57,087 bases of DNA. It comes from Gammaproteobacteria bacterium. GTDB taxonomy: Bacteria > Pseudomonadota > Gammaproteobacteria > Chromatiales > Chromatiaceae. Under the pieces are notes generated by a model, which was given only the letters and a program-made list of their open reading frames with translations, made no database searches and was not told the DNA's origin. The position numbers and the translations under genes are program-made. Positions 54,797 through 57,087 of the stretch are shown here, piece after piece (the first letter of the stretch is position 1; each line of letters starts with the position of its first letter). Location of the stretch: NCBI GenBank assembly GCA_020445415.1, contig JAGRGP010000059.1, positions 1 through 57,087 on the forward strand, read 5' to 3'.

Positions 54797-55435
54797 TTAC
54801 GTAATCTTCAGGAAGATGCCGCTCTGCATGATCCCATCGAACATGAACTGAACCGCCAACGCGGAAAGCAGTACACCAAAAATCCGGCTTACGACATGCA
54901 TCCCGGTTACCCCCAGTACCTTTTGAACTTGATTGGCTAACAAGAGCAGGATGAGTGTGCTCAGCATCACTGACACCAGACCCGAGATAACGGCGATCTG
55001 AGCGACTAGATCTCCTTTCGCATCGGCCATAAGCAATATAGAGGCACCCATGGCACCCGGGCCGGCAATCAATGGTGTTGCCAGGGGGAAGACTGAAATA
55101 TCGGGTTTACCGGCTGCTTCGTTTTCCTCCTCGGAAGTCGTGGAGATTCCACCGGAGGTACGGGCAAATACCATATCTATTCCCATCAGTAACAACAGGA
55201 TTCCGCCGGCGGTCTTCAATGCGGCAAGGGAGATTCCAAGACTGCTCAGCAGGACCTCCCCAATCAATGCAAAGGTAAGAAGAATAATGCTAGCGATTAG
55301 TATTCCCCGCAGCGCCATGCCACGGCGCATCCGCGATGTTGCGGACGGGGTCAAGGCTGCAAACATCGCTGCGACATCAATTGGTCCAACCGTCGCAAAA
55401 AACGTGGTAAAGGAAACGATCGCAGTTTCAATCAT
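54797..55435 (-). CDS. MarC-family (UPF0056) inner-membrane protein
   Basis: A protein of about 212 residues and six membrane helices. MIETAIVSFTTFFATVGPIDVAAMFAALTPSA, ALKTAGGILLLLMGIDMVFA, SVFPLATPLIAGPGAMGASILLM and TGMHVVSRIFGVLLSALAVQFMFDG match the family. Function is not established, despite an old link to multiple antibiotic resistance. ATG 55435 is preferred over the upstream in-frame start at 55471. Confidence 0.9.
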   Translation of the reverse strand: MIETAIVSFTTFFATVGPIDVAAMFAALTPSATSRMRRGMALRGILIASIILLTFALIGEVLLSSLGISLAALKTAGGILLLLMGIDMVFARTSGGISTTSEEENEAAGKPDISVFPLATPLIAGPGAMGASILLMADAKGDLVAQIAVISGLVSVMLSTLILLLLANQVQKVLGVTGMHVVSRIFGVLLSALAVQFMFDGIMQSGIFLKIT

Positions 55436-55567
55436 TTGCACGAATCGGGATAACTTTACAACTGTGAGCACTCAACAAACCAGTGGCAGGATCATAGCAG
55501 ATAGATCGACGGCAAATACCACTACTCGATGAGGCTACCTCCAGATTATCGGCGAAGGGTTAACTAT

Positions 55568-56557
55568 CTATTCGTCACGGATACTAAGTTCTCGGCGATT
55601 ACCGTAGGTTTTCCAACGATCATGGATCCACAAATATTGCGCTGGTTGCTTTCGGATTATGGTTTCCATGGCCTTATTCATTTCCGTGGTCAACCGGTAG
55701 ATCTCTGCCTTTTCGCTTTGATAGATCCCAGGCCATATCGGATCAGCCATATAACCAAGAAAACCTTTGCCTGATGCATCACGGCAACAAGCGACGACCA
55801 CGATAGGCCGTTTATAAGACGTGGCCAGAATAGCCGGAACCGGCGTGGTAGTCGCTTTTCGGCCAAAAAAATTGACAGAAATTGCTTTCTTGGTTGCTTG
55901 GTCGGCAAGCAATCCGATCGATTTCCCCCGGTGTAGCGTTTTCTGAAGCATGAACATGGCATTTCGCTTCGGTATTAACAACTGCCCGGTGGCGGTACGG
56001 TCTTGATATACCAGCCGTTCCAAATAGGGATTATCCAAAGGCCTGGCAACCACCACCATGGGAACACCGATATAGGCACTGGCGTGGGGCAGCACTTCCC
56101 AATTACCGAGGTGTGGCGTGACGAATATACATCCATTCGTCTCATCGTGGATATGTCTCACCCGCTGTAAAAGTTGTTCGATACTTGCGCGATCGCTGGC
56201 GGTTTCAAGAATTTTTTCGGGATCGCGTAAGAACCGGCGAAAGCGTATGATTTCAATAGAAGTATGCACGAATGACTTGAAACTTTCCCGGGCTATTTGC
56301 TCCAGTTCGCCATCGGTTTTTTCCTTGCCTAGGGCATGCTGAAGGTTGTCGAGTGCGATACGCCTCCGATTTCCCGCAATGTAATAAAGAACGGTTCCAA
56401 GCCAGGAACCAAGTCTCCGGGCAGCACTATCCGACAACAGGCCGGCAATGTTGAATATCAGCCAGACAAACCAGTACTCCAGCAGTTGCAGCGCTTTAGG
56501 CTTGCGATGCGGGTTTTTATTTCGCTTAGCCACAGAGTCAGCAAAGTGGAGCGCCAT
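55568..56557 (-). CDS. LpxL/HtrB-like lysophospholipid acyltransferase
   Basis: A 329-residue membrane-anchored acyltransferase. The N-terminal helix (YWFVWLIFNIAGLLSD) and the catalytic H-X4-E motif in TPHLGNWEVL are visible, with later GLLADQATKKAISVNFFGRKATTTPVPAILA and WIHDRWK segments of the lipid A acyltransferase family. Its start codon overlaps the stop of the upstream beta-ketoacyl synthase (TAATG on the minus strand), so it belongs to a lipid-type operon that enters from the right. Lipid A or aryl-polyene-like acylation are both possible. I cannot tell which. Confidence 0.87.
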   Translation of the reverse strand: MALHFADSVAKRNKNPHRKPKALQLLEYWFVWLIFNIAGLLSDSAARRLGSWLGTVLYYIAGNRRRIALDNLQHALGKEKTDGELEQIARESFKSFVHTSIEIIRFRRFLRDPEKILETASDRASIEQLLQRVRHIHDETNGCIFVTPHLGNWEVLPHASAYIGVPMVVVARPLDNPYLERLVYQDRTATGQLLIPKRNAMFMLQKTLHRGKSIGLLADQATKKAISVNFFGRKATTTPVPAILATSYKRPIVVVACCRDASGKGFLGYMADPIWPGIYQSEKAEIYRLTTEMNKAMETIIRKQPAQYLWIHDRWKTYGNRRELSIRDE

Positions 56558-57087
56558 TAGGCGCGTTCGACCACCACCGTTGATATTTGCCCGCCTATAC
56601 CCAAACTGGTCGAGAGAAAATAAGGCTTTGAGGCAGGTTGAGGCAGTTTCGATATCATAAGTGTTGAAAAAGCCGCTTCGGCACCGGAGAAATTGCAGGT
56701 TCCGGGCACCCGATTGATGCTTGCGGAGCGTAGCCCAAAGATGATTTCCGCCAGATCACTGGCTGCTCCCATATGTCCCGTTTGTGCTTTGAGAGCCGCA
56801 ACGGGTACCTTATCTTCGGCCAACAATTCCGTGAGGGCCGCCAATTCGGCACCGTCTCCTTTGCGGGTACCACTGCCATGGGCAATGACAAAACCCAACT
56901 CTCGGGTTTCCAGGCCTGCTTCCTGCAGAGCCGAGGCTACGGCGGCTTGATACGCCTCGGGAGAGACCCCGAGGCCATGCTCGGGCGCGGTACTCAGGGT
57001 GTTACCCACACCGCTGATCCACCCCAGAATCGTCGCGCCGCGGCGTATCGCCGAATCGTGGTCTTCAAGCAACACTGCGGCCCCACC
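56557..57087 (-). CDS. Beta-ketoacyl-ACP synthase, C-terminal part (truncated by window edge)
   Basis: The reading frame continues beyond the right edge. The visible 176 residues are the C-terminal thiolase-like half: GGAAVLLEDHDSAI, the catalytic His in AHGSGTRKGD, the second His in KAQTGHMGAASDLAEII, and FLSTSLGIGGQISTVVVER. It belongs to the FabF-like condensing enzymes. The N-terminal Cys-containing half is not in the window. It is coupled to the acyltransferase gene, suggesting a dedicated acyl chain pathway. Confidence 0.9.
   Translation of the reverse strand, partial: GGAAVLLEDHDSAIRRGATILGWISGVGNTLSTAPEHGLGVSPEAYQAAVASALQEAGLETRELGFVIAHGSGTRKGDGAELAALTELLAEDKVPVAALKAQTGHMGAASDLAEIIFGLRSASINRVPGTCNFSGAEAAFSTLMISKLPQPASKPYFLSTSLGIGGQISTVVVERA

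Overview
The window is about 57 kb of bacterial chromosome, GC-rich on the whole with a few short AT-rich islands. Gene content and order point to a motile, Gram-negative gammaproteobacterium, most like the Chromatiales and other sulfur-oxidising lineages. The reasons are SMC rather than MukB, a smc-zipA-ligA block, a lolCD-DUF2062-comEC-exbBD-lpxK-ycaR-kdsB block laid out much as in Pseudomonas, a FleQ/FlrA-type flagellar cascade, and XrtA/PEP-CTERM exopolysaccharide regulators. The genus is inference. I saw no tRNA, rRNA, insertion sequence, prophage or CRISPR array.

Layout. 1-1.1 kb: 3' part of an amylosucrase gene. 1.3-7.6 kb: housekeeping run rpsF-rpsR-DUF2232-rplI-dnaB-alr-radA. 7.6-10 kb: a PilZ protein and a CNNM/CorC-type membrane protein (minus strand), then an atypical PilZ protein (plus strand). 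10.1-20 kb: flagellar master regulator flrA, the flrB-flrC two-component pair behind a sigma-54 promoter, and fliE-fliF-fliG-fliH-fliI-fliJ. 20-21.5 kb, minus strand: a FliK-like protein and a stand-alone FlhB C-terminal-like protein. 21.6-25.2 kb: a GYF-like/pentapeptide membrane protein and the three AmmeMemoRadiSam genes. 25.3-26.2 kb: rdgC.

26.2-36.5 kb is an exopolysaccharide locus. Two nucleotide-sugar enzymes (UDP-glucuronate 4-epimerase type and UDP-sugar 6-dehydrogenase type) lie on the minus strand. On the plus strand are an initiating sugar-phosphate transferase and the PrsK-PrsR-PrsT module. 36.6-43.8 kb: queF, then smc, zipA and ligA. 44.1-53.7 kb: two small unknown proteins, the lipoprotein-release ABC transporter, DUF2062, comEC, exbB-exbD, lpxK, ycaR, kdsB, DUF2058 and a cold-shock gene. 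53.9-57.1 kb: a low-molecular-weight phosphatase, a small helix-turn-helix protein, a MarC-family protein, an LpxL-like acyltransferase and a truncated beta-ketoacyl synthase.

How it fits together. Several blocks bear on the switch between motile and sessile life. FlrA-type regulators bind cyclic di-GMP, two PilZ-type proteins sit beside flrA, and the exopolysaccharide block has its own sigma-54 activator. I did not find one clearly new multi-gene system. The best leads are the little-understood AmmeMemoRadiSam triad next to an unusual pentapeptide protein, the AT-rich N-terminal segment of flrA, alternative-hairpin leaders (rpsF, rplI-dnaB, after the radical SAM gene), an apparently leaderless smc, and the lipid-type gene pair cut by the right edge.
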